Shown one piece after another: positions 1-7,012 of a DNA stretch of 39,818 nt (within the stretch, counting starts at the first letter, position 1; the number at the start of each line of letters is the position of its first letter). Below the pieces are notes generated by a model. It saw only the letters and a list, made by a program, of their open reading frames with translations. It ran no database searches and had not been told where the DNA came from. The position numbers and the translations under genes are program-made. The DNA comes from Actinomycetota bacterium (lineage in GTDB: Bacteria; Actinomycetota; Actinomycetes; Streptosporangiales; Streptosporangiaceae): NCBI GenBank assembly GCA_027314515.1, contig DAHVAR010000116.1, positions 1 to 39,818 on the forward strand. The letters are read 5' to 3'.

Positions 1-101
1 AACGACGCGCCTTCTCACCCGTCCTGCGCAAGGCCAGCCTCCCCCAAGACACCCGCATCCCCTGGCTAGGCGGCCGGACCATCCGCTACGAGTACGCCTG
101 A
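1..101 (+). CDS. 3' end of an unidentified protein gene
   Basis: An open frame enters from the left edge and ends at a TGA at 99-101, giving 32 C-terminal residues ending in RTIRYEYA. The stretch is rich in Arg, Pro and Gly and has actinobacterial codon use. I do not recognise a family from so short a tail, and it could be a chance open frame. The gene would run in the same direction as the helicase that follows about 300 bp later. Confidence 0.35.
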   Translation, partial: RRAFSPVLRKASLPQDTRIPWLGGRTIRYEYA

Positions 102-408
102 ACCTTGCGCCGAACCTGCTGCGTGGAAATCCGCGTTAGCAAGAGTCAGTCCGGCGGCCCACCGAGCGTCGCACAAGTGCAGGAGCTTAGTCTTGCTAAG
201 CTGTAGGTAGTTTCGCAGCAGGAATGCGGGTTCCCCGGACCGCGTTGTACACCCTGTCAGGCGTAATAACCGCTGGACACCGGCCGATGGCCGGTGCGGC
301 GCTGCTCCCGTCCGGTGAGCGCGCAGCGGCCCGCCTGCGCATGGTCGTCAGGCCCACCACCGAGGGCCGTTACTGGAGGCGTTAGCCCTGAGCACTTTCG
401 CAGCGAGC
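102..408 (+). other. Non-coding leader region upstream of the RNA helicase
   Basis: About 300 bp without a convincing gene. It holds two overlapping inverted repeats (136-202, listed separately) and a GGAGG at 375-379. The GGAGG lies 8 nt before an in-frame CTG at 388 but 29 nt before the ATG at 409. A GC-rich inverted repeat built on CCGGCC/GGCCGG lies near 280-295. I see no clear -35/-10 pair and no tRNA-like fold. The region most likely holds the helicase promoter and a structured 5' untranslated region. Confidence 0.5.
136..202 (+). promoter_or_regulatory. Mutually exclusive hairpin pair in the helicase leader
   Basis: TTAGCAAGA (136-144) is the exact reverse complement of TCTTGCTAA (191-199). 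AGCTTAG (184-190) is the exact reverse complement of CTAAGCT (196-202), with a 5-nt loop. Both pairings use bases 196-199, so only one can form at a time. That is the layout of a conformational switch, and autoregulated leaders are known for some DEAD-box helicases. Function here is inferred. Confidence 0.4.
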
Positions 409-2112
409 ATGGACGACAGCCCCGGCACCGAGCACGTCGATGCCGATCTGGCTGTCGGCACGAAGACGTTCCGCGATTTCGGCATTGCCGAGCCTATCTG
501 CGCCGCGCTGGAAGCCGAGGGAATTACCGCCGCGTTCCCCATCCAGGCGCTCACCTTGCCGATCGCGCTCGACGGTCATGATGTCATCGGTCAGGCACGC
601 ACCGGGACCGGCAAGACCTTCGCGTTCGGCATTCCCATCCTGGAGCGGCTCAGCGGGGCCGACCGGGAGGCAGCCGCCCCGCGCGCCCTTATCGTCCTCC
701 CGACGCGAGAGCTGGCCATTCAGGTTGCGGAGGACCTGCGGGTCGCCGGAGCTCAGATCGGCGCAAGCGTCGTGACACTGTACGGCGGCCGCGCATATGA
801 ACCTCAGATCGACGCGCTGGCCAGCGTTGACGTCGTCGTCGGCACCCCGGGTCGGCTGCTCGACCTGGCCCGGCAGGGCCACTTGAAGCTGGACAGGGTT
901 CGCCAGCTGGTACTCGACGAAGCCGACAAGATGCTGGATCTCGGCTTCCTGCCCGATGTCGAGCGCATCCTCCAGCTCACTCCGCCGAACCGGCAGACCA
1001 TGCTGTTCTCCGCCACGATGCCCGGCGAGATCGTGACGCTTGCCCGGCGGCACCTGAACCGCCCCACGCACATCAGGGCTGAGCAGCACGACGAGCCGGC
1101 CCATGTGCCGAGTACTGAGCAGCACGTATTCCGCGCGCATCAACTGGACAAGGTCGAGGTACTGGCCCGGGTCCTGCAAGCCGAGGGACGCGGCCTGACC
1201 ATCGTGTTCAGTCGTACCAAGCGATCTGCCGACCAAGTCGCCGCCGCGCTGACGGCTAAGGGCTTCGCAGCCGCCGCGATCCACGGCGACCTGGGCCAGA
1301 GCCAGCGGGAGCGAGCACTGCGGGCCTTCCGGTCCGGCAAGGTCGACGTGCTGGTCGCTACCGAAGTCGCCGCGCGCGGCCTGGATGTCGACGACGTCAC
1401 GCATGTGGTCAACTACGAATGTCCCGAGGACGAGAAGGCCTACCTGCACCGGATCGGCAGGACCGGACGAGCCGGGCGCGACGGAGTGGCCGTGACGTTC
1501 GTGGACTGGAACGATATGCACCGCTGGAAGGCGATCAACGACGCGCTCCGGCTGGAACTCGCCGAGCCGCTCGAGACGTACTCGACCTCTGAGCACCTGT
1601 ACGCCGCGCTGCGAATCCCCGCGAGTACGACCGGCATGCTGCCGAAGGGGCAGCGGGCCAGGCTCGGCCTCGAGGCCGAGTCGCTTGAGGACATTGGCGA
1701 GACCGGCAAGACCCGATCCCGCGGTGCCACCGCCGACCGCGGCCGGCGCACGGGCGGCTCAGCCGGGCCCGACCGGCGCGGTGGCACCGGTGAGCCAGGC
1801 CAGCGCGCTCAGCGCAAGCGGCGCCGGACCCGTGGCGGGCGGCCCGCTGAGACACCAGACCGCAGCCCGGCCGGGAGCGGCTCCCGCCAGGGTAACGCCG
1901 CACGTTCTCGCACCGGCGCCGAGAGCACCCGCTTCGACGGCGCAGGCGCCCGTCCTTCAGCACGCGAGAAGGATCGCGCCGTTACCACGCCAGCCAGCGC
2001 GCCGACCGTCCCCGACCGCCAAGCCGACGGCCAGCCACGGCGGCGGCGCTCGTCTCGCAGCCGGCCGGGACAGGCGTCTGCGGATCAGGCTGCCGTCGGG
2101 CCAGCCGACTGA
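409..2112 (+). CDS. DEAD-box ATP-dependent RNA helicase
   Basis: Cytoplasmic RNA helicase that uses ATP to unwind structured RNA, in ribosome assembly, mRNA decay or cold adaptation (family role). The 567 residues show the full motif set: an upstream aromatic residue and Q-motif Gln (about 21-46), Walker A ARTGTGKT (63-70), PTREL (98-102), TPGR (146-149), DEAD (170-173), SAT (201-203) and HRIGRTGR (347-354). From about residue 430 to the end is a low-complexity tail rich in Arg, Gly, Ser and Pro, typical of RNA-binding extensions of RhlE/DeaD-type actinobacterial helicases. The ATG at 409 has no Shine-Dalgarno. An in-frame CTG at 388 sits 8 nt behind a GGAGG and would add seven residues, so the true start is unsure. 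Single gene with a structured leader. A 15-bp duplication begins 2 nt after its stop. Confidence 0.93.
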   Translation: MDDSPGTEHVDADLAVGTKTFRDFGIAEPICAALEAEGITAAFPIQALTLPIALDGHDVIGQARTGTGKTFAFGIPILERLSGADREAAAPRALIVLPTRELAIQVAEDLRVAGAQIGASVVTLYGGRAYEPQIDALASVDVVVGTPGRLLDLARQGHLKLDRVRQLVLDEADKMLDLGFLPDVERILQLTPPNRQTMLFSATMPGEIVTLARRHLNRPTHIRAEQHDEPAHVPSTEQHVFRAHQLDKVEVLARVLQAEGRGLTIVFSRTKRSADQVAAALTAKGFAAAAIHGDLGQSQRERALRAFRSGKVDVLVATEVAARGLDVDDVTHVVNYECPEDEKAYLHRIGRTGRAGRDGVAVTFVDWNDMHRWKAINDALRLELAEPLETYSTSEHLYAALRIPASTTGMLPKGQRARLGLEAESLEDIGETGKTRSRGATADRGRRTGGSAGPDRRGGTGEPGQRAQRKRRRTRGGRPAETPDRSPAGSGSRQGNAARSRTGAESTRFDGAGARPSAREKDRAVTTPASAPTVPDRQADGQPRRRRSSRSRPGQASADQAAVGPAD

Positions 2113-2113
2113 A

Positions 2114-2146
2114 GGCTGCCCTGGCTGCGCCGGCTGCCCTGGCTGC
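2114..2146 (+). repeat. 15-bp direct duplication just after the helicase stop
   Basis: GGCTGCCCTGGCTGC occurs at 2114-2128 and again at 2132-2146 (period 18, copies identical). The first copy begins 2 nt after the helicase TGA. It is one of a series of short duplications at gene ends in this window. Confidence 0.85.
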
Positions 2147-2301
2147 CGTTGCCGGACGAGTCGGGGTGGCCGCCCGCCATCCCGCTTAATGCCGCTCAGA
2201 CGTCCGCTGACCTGCTGGGAGGCCGTTTCGGGCCGACCGGAAGGTAGTCTTTTTCGGTGAACCCTGCGTTATTGGGCTGTTATATTTCAGCCACTTATCG
2301 G

Positions 2302-2307
2302 TAGGCT
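2302..2307 (+). promoter_or_regulatory. Putative -10 box, leaderless start of the alpha/beta hydrolase
   Basis: TAGGCT lies 8 nt before the GTG at 2316, and there is no Shine-Dalgarno. The same GGTAGGCT string precedes mshB. A transcript starting 7-9 nt downstream would begin at or just before the start codon. Confidence 0.45.
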
Positions 2308-2315
2308 GCCACCCC

Positions 2316-3296
2316 GTGAGCACCATCAGGTCCCTGCAGTTGCCCGAAGGCGTGCGGTCAGGAATTCTGACGACCGCTCGCGGCAGGTTCGCGATCCTGG
2401 AGGCACAGCCAGCGAGGGGCGTCCCGCACCGTCGGCCGGCGCTGCTGATCCACGGCTACACCGGCAGCAAGGAAGACTTCCTGCCGATCCTCGAGCCGCT
2501 CGCCGCCGCCGGGCGCACGGTCGTGGCCGTCGACCTGCGCGGGCAGTACCAGAGCCCGCACGCGGCTTGCCGTGCCGGTTATGCCGCCGACGCGATGGTG
2601 GCGGATGTGCTGGCTCTCGCCGATGCGATACCACGCGAAGCCGGAGTGCACCTGGTGGGCCATTCCATGGGCGGCCTGATCGCGCGTGACGCCGCGCTGC
2701 AGCGCCCGGCCGGGTTGCTGTCGCTCACCCTGCTCGGCTCCGGGCCGGGCGCGATCGGCGGCCAGCGCGCTGAGAGTCTGCGCCAGGTGCTTACCGTCCT
2801 CGATCCGGCAGCCGGGATGGTGCCCGATGACCTCGAGCACCTGCAGGCGATGGTCCGATTCGCCTGGCACTACCAGCATGAACCACAGGCCAGGGCAGAC
2901 GGTGCCGACGAGCACGTCATCGCCTTCCTGCGCGAACGCGCACTGCGGACCTGCCCGGTCAGCCTCATCGTCCTCGCCAGGTACTTGCTCAGCTGCCCGG
3001 ACCGGACCAGTCAGCTAGCCGATCTGGTCAGCCGCGGGCTGCCCGCGATGGTGGTGTACGGCGAAAACGACGACGCCTGGCCGCCGGACGTTCAGGATCT
3101 GATGGCCCGTCAGCTCGGCGCGGAGCGCACCTGCATCCCTGGTGCTGCGCATTCGCCCGCGATCGAGGCGCCGGTGACAACGGCCAGTTCGCTGACTGAG
3201 TTCTGGAACGCAGCCGAGCGCCGGCAGCCCACCGTGCACGCCTGCGGCCGCAGCCACCGCCGGCCGGCCGCCGGGACGGCTGCTAGCCCATCCTGA
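2316..3296 (+). CDS. Alpha/beta-fold hydrolase
   Basis: A 326-residue serine hydrolase of the alpha/beta fold; the substrate cannot be read from the sequence. The oxyanion segment LLIHGYTGS is near residues 42-50. The nucleophile elbow is GHSMGG. A late acidic residue lies in YGENDD and the catalytic His in GAAHSPAIE. The length suits esterases, lipases or haloperoxidase-like members. The GTG at 2316 is chosen because a TAGGCT box sits 8 nt upstream and homologous sequence starts soon after. The gene is monocistronic and converges on the RecB-like nuclease gene with only 19 bp between the stops, a gap filled by a tandem duplication. The C-terminal 25 residues are Arg/Pro/Ala-rich and unlikely to be part of the fold. 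Confidence 0.85.
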   Translation: MSTIRSLQLPEGVRSGILTTARGRFAILEAQPARGVPHRRPALLIHGYTGSKEDFLPILEPLAAAGRTVVAVDLRGQYQSPHAACRAGYAADAMVADVLALADAIPREAGVHLVGHSMGGLIARDAALQRPAGLLSLTLLGSGPGAIGGQRAESLRQVLTVLDPAAGMVPDDLEHLQAMVRFAWHYQHEPQARADGADEHVIAFLRERALRTCPVSLIVLARYLLSCPDRTSQLADLVSRGLPAMVVYGENDDAWPPDVQDLMARQLGAERTCIPGAAHSPAIEAPVTTASSLTEFWNAAERRQPTVHACGRSHRRPAAGTAASPS

Positions 3297-3332
3297 TTTA
3301 CTCGGTCAGTACCGTTTACTCGGTCAGTACCG
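3297..3332. repeat. 18-bp perfect tandem duplication across the nuclease stop codon
   Basis: Two identical, abutting 18-bp units (3297-3314 and 3315-3332), each reading TTTACTCGGTCAGTACCG. On the minus strand each unit carries a TAA, so the last codons and the stop of the RecB-like gene are duplicated. The gene ends at the stop in the second unit (3316-3318). The first unit is a non-coding copy lying directly after the stop of the facing hydrolase. Confidence 0.95.
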
Positions 3333-4236
3333 GCGCTGGCCGCCGATAGCCGTCGCCTGCCTGCTCGTCGCTGGCGTCCAGGCTCAAGCCGTCCCATGGC
3401 CGGCGAGGTGGGGCGGCGGCGGCGCCCTCCGGGCAATGCGCGCGGAAGTCGCACCAGCCGCAGCCGGGGCCAGGGCGCGGCGCGAATGCCTCGCCGGCCG
3501 CTGCACCGCTGGCGGCCTTGTACTGCTCGTCGGCGGCCGCGCACTCCCCGGCGATCTCTTCCGCCCGGCGGAGCTGCCGGGCCAGTGACTGCGGCGTGTG
3601 CTCCCAGGCAAGCACGCTGGCTGTCGGCAGATGATGCAGCTCGACTCTGGTGCACGGGCGCCGCAGCACTCGGCTTGCGGCCAGGGCGTACAGAGCGAGC
3701 GCCAGCGAGGTGCGGGTGTCGTCAACGCTCAGACGGTGGCGGCCGGTCTTGTAGTCGACGACGACCAGGTCGCCGGGCCCGGCCGGCCGGCCGGGCTCCC
3801 GCCGGTCATCCAGCCGGTCGATCCGGCCGGACACCGTGATCAGGTCAGACCGCGTGGCCACGGTCCGCTCGATGCCAGCCGGCTCGGCTGCAGGGTCCAG
3901 GCCTGCGACGTAGGCCTCGACAAGCTGCCGCCACCGCCGCCGGTGCGCGGCCGACTGGGCGGCGCCGGCGAAGCCGTCGGACAGCCAGCCGCGATCCAGC
4001 AAGTCCCCGGCCGACGTGACGGTCCGCTCCCGCTGCGGGAGCCGCCACCATCCAGCCAGGGCATTGTGCACGCTCGCGCCCAGGCTGTTGTGCGCCCACG
4101 GCGGCCCCTTGGACGGCGGCGGGCGGTCCAGGTAGCTCATCCGGTACCGGCGCGGGCAGTCCAGCCACGTGCTGAGCCTGGTAGGCGTGCAGGGATAGAG
4201 CCTTCGCGGCATGCCCTCGAATCCGAGCTGTTCCAT
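3316..4236 (-). CDS. RecB-like PD-(D/E)XK nuclease with Fe-S cluster motif
   Basis: Stand-alone nuclease domain of the RecB/AddB C-terminal type, 306 residues with no helicase part. Visible motifs are a VHNAL segment (His57), Asp140 in the SGRID strand, and DYK (Asp161, Lys163) in VVVDYKTGR, which form the metal-binding active site. Four cysteines (Cys27, Cys259, Cys262, Cys268) have the spacing that holds a 4Fe-4S cluster in AddB and Cas4-like nucleases. It likely acts in DNA repair or recombination on single-stranded ends (family inference). It is the last gene of a minus-strand run with the MBL, PHP and DUF6758 genes, 26 bp after the MBL gene. This grouping with a PHP protein is seen in other actinomycetes. 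The stop lies inside a duplicated 18-bp unit. Confidence 0.88.
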   Translation of the reverse strand: MEQLGFEGMPRRLYPCTPTRLSTWLDCPRRYRMSYLDRPPPSKGPPWAHNSLGASVHNALAGWWRLPQRERTVTSAGDLLDRGWLSDGFAGAAQSAAHRRRWRQLVEAYVAGLDPAAEPAGIERTVATRSDLITVSGRIDRLDDRREPGRPAGPGDLVVVDYKTGRHRLSVDDTRTSLALALYALAASRVLRRPCTRVELHHLPTASVLAWEHTPQSLARQLRRAEEIAGECAAADEQYKAASGAAAGEAFAPRPGPGCGWCDFRAHCPEGAAAAPPRRPWDGLSLDASDEQAGDGYRRPAPVLTE

Positions 4237-4262
4237 CTGCCCTTCCGTGCCGGTCCCAGCGG

Positions 4263-4895
4263 CTACTCGGCATCGTCCTGGACGGCACTGACAGTCTGGT
4301 CCTGGCCGGCCGCGACCCAGGAGTCGAATCGCTTCTCCGCCTCCGCGACGGTCAGTTCGCCGCCGTGGCCGGGTAGCAGCCGGGTCTGCGGTGGCAGCGT
4401 GAGCACCTGAGCGCCAATCGCATCGAGCTGACGGCCCCAGTTAGGAAACCCGCCTCGGGTCGGCACCGGGCCGTTCTCGCCCACCACGTCCCCGGTGAAT
4501 ACCGCCTTGAGCTCCTCGCAATACAGCAGAACCGATCCGCGGCTGTGACCCGGGGCGTGCAGCACCTCCAGGGTGATGCCCGCGACGTCGAACCTGCCGC
4601 CATCCTCCATCCGGATGTCGGGATCCTCGTCGTGCAGCTCGCGCCACGCCTGACGGTCAGCCGGATGCAGCGCGACCGGAGCCTCGTCATGCTCGGCGAC
4701 CTCGAGCGCGGCAGCCGCATGCCCGGCATGGCCATGGGTGCAGATGACGGCCAGGATTTCCCGGTCACCGACCGCAGCGAGCACGACGCCCGCGTCGTCG
4801 CCCGGATCGATCACGATGACCTCTTCGTCGTTCCCCACGAGCCATGTGTTAGCCGTGCCCTGTACCACGTCGATGCGAGCGTGCTGACTGCTCAT
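4263..4895 (-). CDS. MBL-fold metallo-hydrolase with altered metal motif
   Basis: Metallo-beta-lactamase-fold hydrolase of the glyoxalase-II-like group, 210 residues from the ATG at 4895. That start is preferred over the GTG at 4919 because GAGGGAGG ends 10 nt before it. The fold is well marked: VIDPGDD near the N-terminus, the metal loop, HAPGHS, the bridging Asp in FTGD, and the late His in PGHGG. The key oddity is the metal motif: family members read HxHxDH, but here it is HGHAGH (4719-4739), so the Asp that binds the second metal is Gly. The protein may carry one metal, use a different ligand, or be inactive. It lies between the PHP and RecB-like genes in one minus-strand run. Confidence 0.85.
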   Translation of the reverse strand: MSSQHARIDVVQGTANTWLVGNDEEVIVIDPGDDAGVVLAAVGDREILAVICTHGHAGHAAAALEVAEHDEAPVALHPADRQAWRELHDEDPDIRMEDGGRFDVAGITLEVLHAPGHSRGSVLLYCEELKAVFTGDVVGENGPVPTRGGFPNWGRQLDAIGAQVLTLPPQTRLLPGHGGELTVAEAEKRFDSWVAAGQDQTVSAVQDDAE

Positions 4896-4954
4896 CGATA
4901 CCGTGCCTCCCTCTGACACTGCGCAACGATAGCCCGAGCCGTCAGCAAGCTGCC

Positions 4955-5803
4955 TCAGGTCCCGGTTACCGGCCTGGCGCCGGTTGCCTGGCTGACCAGC
5001 GCCTCGTATCCGCCTTCCGGCGCGATCTCAGTCCCGATCCGGAAGCCAGTCAGCGCGCCGTGGTCGTCACTGCCGCCCGAGGGCGCGAGGCCGAGCGAGT
5101 GCGCGAGCTCGGCCAGCAACCGGCGTTCCTGCTCGTCGTGCTGAGGGTGGTTGATCTCGATGCCGGTCAGGCCGGCGGCAGCCAGATCCGCGATCACCTG
5201 AGCTGGGAACTGCCAGCCACGCCCCGCACCGCGCGGGTGAGCCAGCACCGTGACCCCGCCGGCCGCGCGAACCAGCCGGATCGCCTTCACCGGGTCCAGC
5301 GCGTACCGGGCTACGTAGGCAGGACCGCCCGGCCCCATCCAGTTCGCGGTGAATGCCTCGTTCACGCTGGCCACCACGCCTAGCTCGAGCATCGCCCTGC
5401 CGATGTGCGGCCTGCCCACGACACCCCCGGCCGCAATCTCGCTCACCTGCTCCCACGTCACTGGCACGCCAAGCGCGGCTAGCTTGTCGACCATCGCGCT
5501 GGCCCGGTACAGCCTGCTCTCCCGGATCTCCGCAAGCTCACCGGCAAGTTCGTCGTTCTCCGGGTCGAACAAGTAGGCCAGCATGTGAACGCTGTGGCCC
5601 TCCAGCCGGCAGGAGATCTCAGCGCCAGGCAGCAGCGTCATCCCGGCCGGCAGTGCGTCGGCGGCCTCGCGCTGGCCTGCCACAGTGTCATGATCAGTGA
5701 GCGCTACCACATCCAGGGCGGCTTCGGCGCCGCGACGGATGACAACCGCTGGCGGCTCCGTGCCGTCAGAGACGCTGCTATGCGTATGCAGGTCGGCGCG
5801 CAC
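4955..5803 (-). CDS. PHP-domain metal-dependent phosphoesterase
   Basis: A 282-residue PHP-domain protein of the YciV/RNase AM type, whose studied members are 5'-3' exoribonucleases or 3',5'-nucleotide phosphatases. Metal ligands are easy to see: His6 and His8 in DLHTHS, Asp37-His38-Asp39 in LTDHD, Glu62 in PGAE, His73, His133 in GRPHIG, His189 in LAHPRG, and Asp246/His248 in GGSDDH. No extra domain is attached. It begins 10 bp after the DUF6758 gene and precedes the MBL gene, so the four genes probably form one transcript. The exact substrate, nucleotide or RNA, cannot be read from the sequence. Confidence 0.92.
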   Translation of the reverse strand: MRADLHTHSSVSDGTEPPAVVIRRGAEAALDVVALTDHDTVAGQREAADALPAGMTLLPGAEISCRLEGHSVHMLAYLFDPENDELAGELAEIRESRLYRASAMVDKLAALGVPVTWEQVSEIAAGGVVGRPHIGRAMLELGVVASVNEAFTANWMGPGGPAYVARYALDPVKAIRLVRAAGGVTVLAHPRGAGRGWQFPAQVIADLAAAGLTGIEINHPQHDEQERRLLAELAHSLGLAPSGGSDDHGALTGFRIGTEIAPEGGYEALVSQATGARPVTGT

Positions 5804-5813
5804 CCTGGCGACA

Positions 5814-6440
5814 CTAGCCGGGAAGCAGCGGCGAGCGGGCGCCGAACGGAAGGTCCAGTTCCTGGCCGGGGTCTCGCAGATCGCGGAGCTTCATCGGCTC
5901 GAGCATCAGCAGGCCGGCGGTCTGGGGCCACAGCACCACCCAAAGCCAGGTTCCGCTGACCTCACCGGCGAACGCGGCTCTGTCCGGGGTCTCCACGTTC
6001 CACAGCGGGAACTCGTGATTCGCGAACTCCACCACCGCGGCAGCCGGGCCGGTAGTGAACTGCAGACCCGGATCCCGGCCCCCCAGGCCAGCAAATCTGG
6101 CGCCGAGACCCACGCCGGGCTCCTCGGAGATCAGCAGCATCTCCGCGGGGCCGCCGACCGGGTTCGGGCCGGAGAGCGCCACCGAGCAGCCCCGCGTCCC
6201 GGTGCGCTCGTCGCCGGCGATCGCGAACCCGGTGACCAGCCAGCCGAGCGGCAGCGGCCACGGCAGCCAGACCGGCACCTGCGCATCGCGCAGCACACCC
6301 TCCAGGCCCTCCGGCGACGGGCTGAGCGCCGATCGCAGCGGGTAGACCTCGCCATGCTGGTCACAGTGGTACGCGCTGGACCAAACGGTAGGTTCCCGCA
6401 CTGTGTGATCGCAGCGCGGGCAGGTGAGTACGGGTCTCAT
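5814..6440 (-). CDS. DUF6758 family protein
   Basis: A 208-residue protein matching an actinobacterial family of unknown function (DUF6758) from its pattern: an N-terminal CPRC followed by a second Cys-x2-His (YHCDQHG) that looks like a zinc ribbon, then VPVWLPWPLPLGWLVTG, GVGLGARFAG, and a tryptophan-rich FAGEVSGTWLWVVLWP. The ATG at 6440 is chosen over starts further upstream because the family begins just before the CPRC motif and a promoter ends 8 nt before this ATG. It is the first gene of the run leading to the PHP, MBL and RecB-like genes, a neighbourhood also seen in Streptomyces. It has no signal peptide and is probably cytoplasmic. Confidence 0.85.
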   Translation of the reverse strand: MRPVLTCPRCDHTVREPTVWSSAYHCDQHGEVYPLRSALSPSPEGLEGVLRDAQVPVWLPWPLPLGWLVTGFAIAGDERTGTRGCSVALSGPNPVGGPAEMLLISEEPGVGLGARFAGLGGRDPGLQFTTGPAAAVVEFANHEFPLWNVETPDRAAFAGEVSGTWLWVVLWPQTAGLLMLEPMKLRDLRDPGQELDLPFGARSPLLPG

Positions 6441-6448
6441 CTCACACA

Positions 6449-6476
6449 GGGTTATCCCCCAGATCCACTGCGTCAA
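6449..6476 (-). promoter_or_regulatory. Promoter of the DUF6758-PHP-MBL-RecB run
   Basis: Read on the minus strand: TTGACG (6476-6471), a 16-bp spacer, then TAACCC (6454-6449), ending 8 nt before the ATG. The -35 matches the housekeeping consensus at five of six bases. The short distance implies a leaderless or nearly leaderless mRNA. Confidence 0.5.
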
Positions 6477-6509
6477 ATGCCGGCCGCGCGGTGATCTGCG
6501 CTGCCAGGA

Positions 6510-6515
6510 CATAAT
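6510..6515 (+). promoter_or_regulatory. -10 box of the Nudix gene, leaderless
   Basis: CATAAT lies 6 nt before the GTG start at 6522. There is no Shine-Dalgarno and no good -35. Transcription is expected to begin at the GTG. Confidence 0.5.
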
Positions 6516-6521
6516 GGACCA

Positions 6522-6965
6522 GTGCCCGAGCCTGGTACTCCTTCGCCCGAACGCAGCTCGCCCGTCCGGCTGCCGTGCGTGGGAGCCGTGATCAGGGACG
6601 GCGCCGGGCGACTGCTGCTGATCTTGCGGGGTCACGAGCCGGGCATGGGGCTGTGGTCGATTCCGGGCGGCCGGATCGAGCCGGGGGAGAGTGCCGAACA
6701 GGCGGTCGTCAGGGAAGTCATGGAGGAAACCGGGCTAGCCGTGACGTGCGGCCCGCTACTGGGCACCGCGGAATTGCCCGGCGTCGACGGGGTCGTCATC
6801 GAGGTCAGGGACTACCTGGCGGCGCCCGCGCCGGGCGCCGGGCCGATCAGGGCCGGCGACGATGCCGCCGCCGTGCGCTGGGTGAGCGACGCCGAGGCCG
6901 GCGAGATGCAAGCACGCGGCGAACTCACGGCCGGGCTGCTGGCTGCATTGCGATCCTGGACCTGA
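6522..6965 (+). CDS. Nudix (MutT-like) hydrolase
   Basis: A 147-residue single-domain Nudix hydrolase that cleaves a nucleoside diphosphate linked to another group; the substrate is unknown. The Nudix box is complete: GGRIEPGE, then seven residues, then REVMEETGL (roughly residues 49-71). The upstream strand VGAVIRDGAGRLLLILRG and the following glycine-rich loops are usual for the family. The length suits MutT/8-oxo-dGTPase-like members, but Nudix substrates cannot be assigned from the box alone. It is divergent from DUF6758 across about 80 bp and converges on the ROK gene. The GTG start is supported by the CATAAT box 6 nt upstream. Confidence 0.9.
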   Translation: MPEPGTPSPERSSPVRLPCVGAVIRDGAGRLLLILRGHEPGMGLWSIPGGRIEPGESAEQAVVREVMEETGLAVTCGPLLGTAELPGVDGVVIEVRDYLAAPAPGAGPIRAGDDAAAVRWVSDAEAGEMQARGELTAGLLAALRSWT

Positions 6966-6994
6966 CAGCAGCCACGCGCCCTGCTACCGCTTCG

Positions 6995-7010
6995 CGGCCG
7001 ACTGCGGCCG
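6995..7010. terminator. GC-rich hairpin between convergent Nudix and ROK genes
   Basis: CGGCCG, a 4-nt loop ACTG, then CGGCCG lie in the 47-bp convergent gap. The stem is short and has no T-run, so terminator function is only a guess from position. Confidence 0.3.
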
Positions 7011-7012
7011 GC

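Noticed and set aside
3110-3655. 181-codon minus-strand open frame with a GTDRVN repeat at the hydrolase end
   Set aside because: The repeat is only the other-frame reading of the 18-bp duplication; the frame overlaps two real genes.
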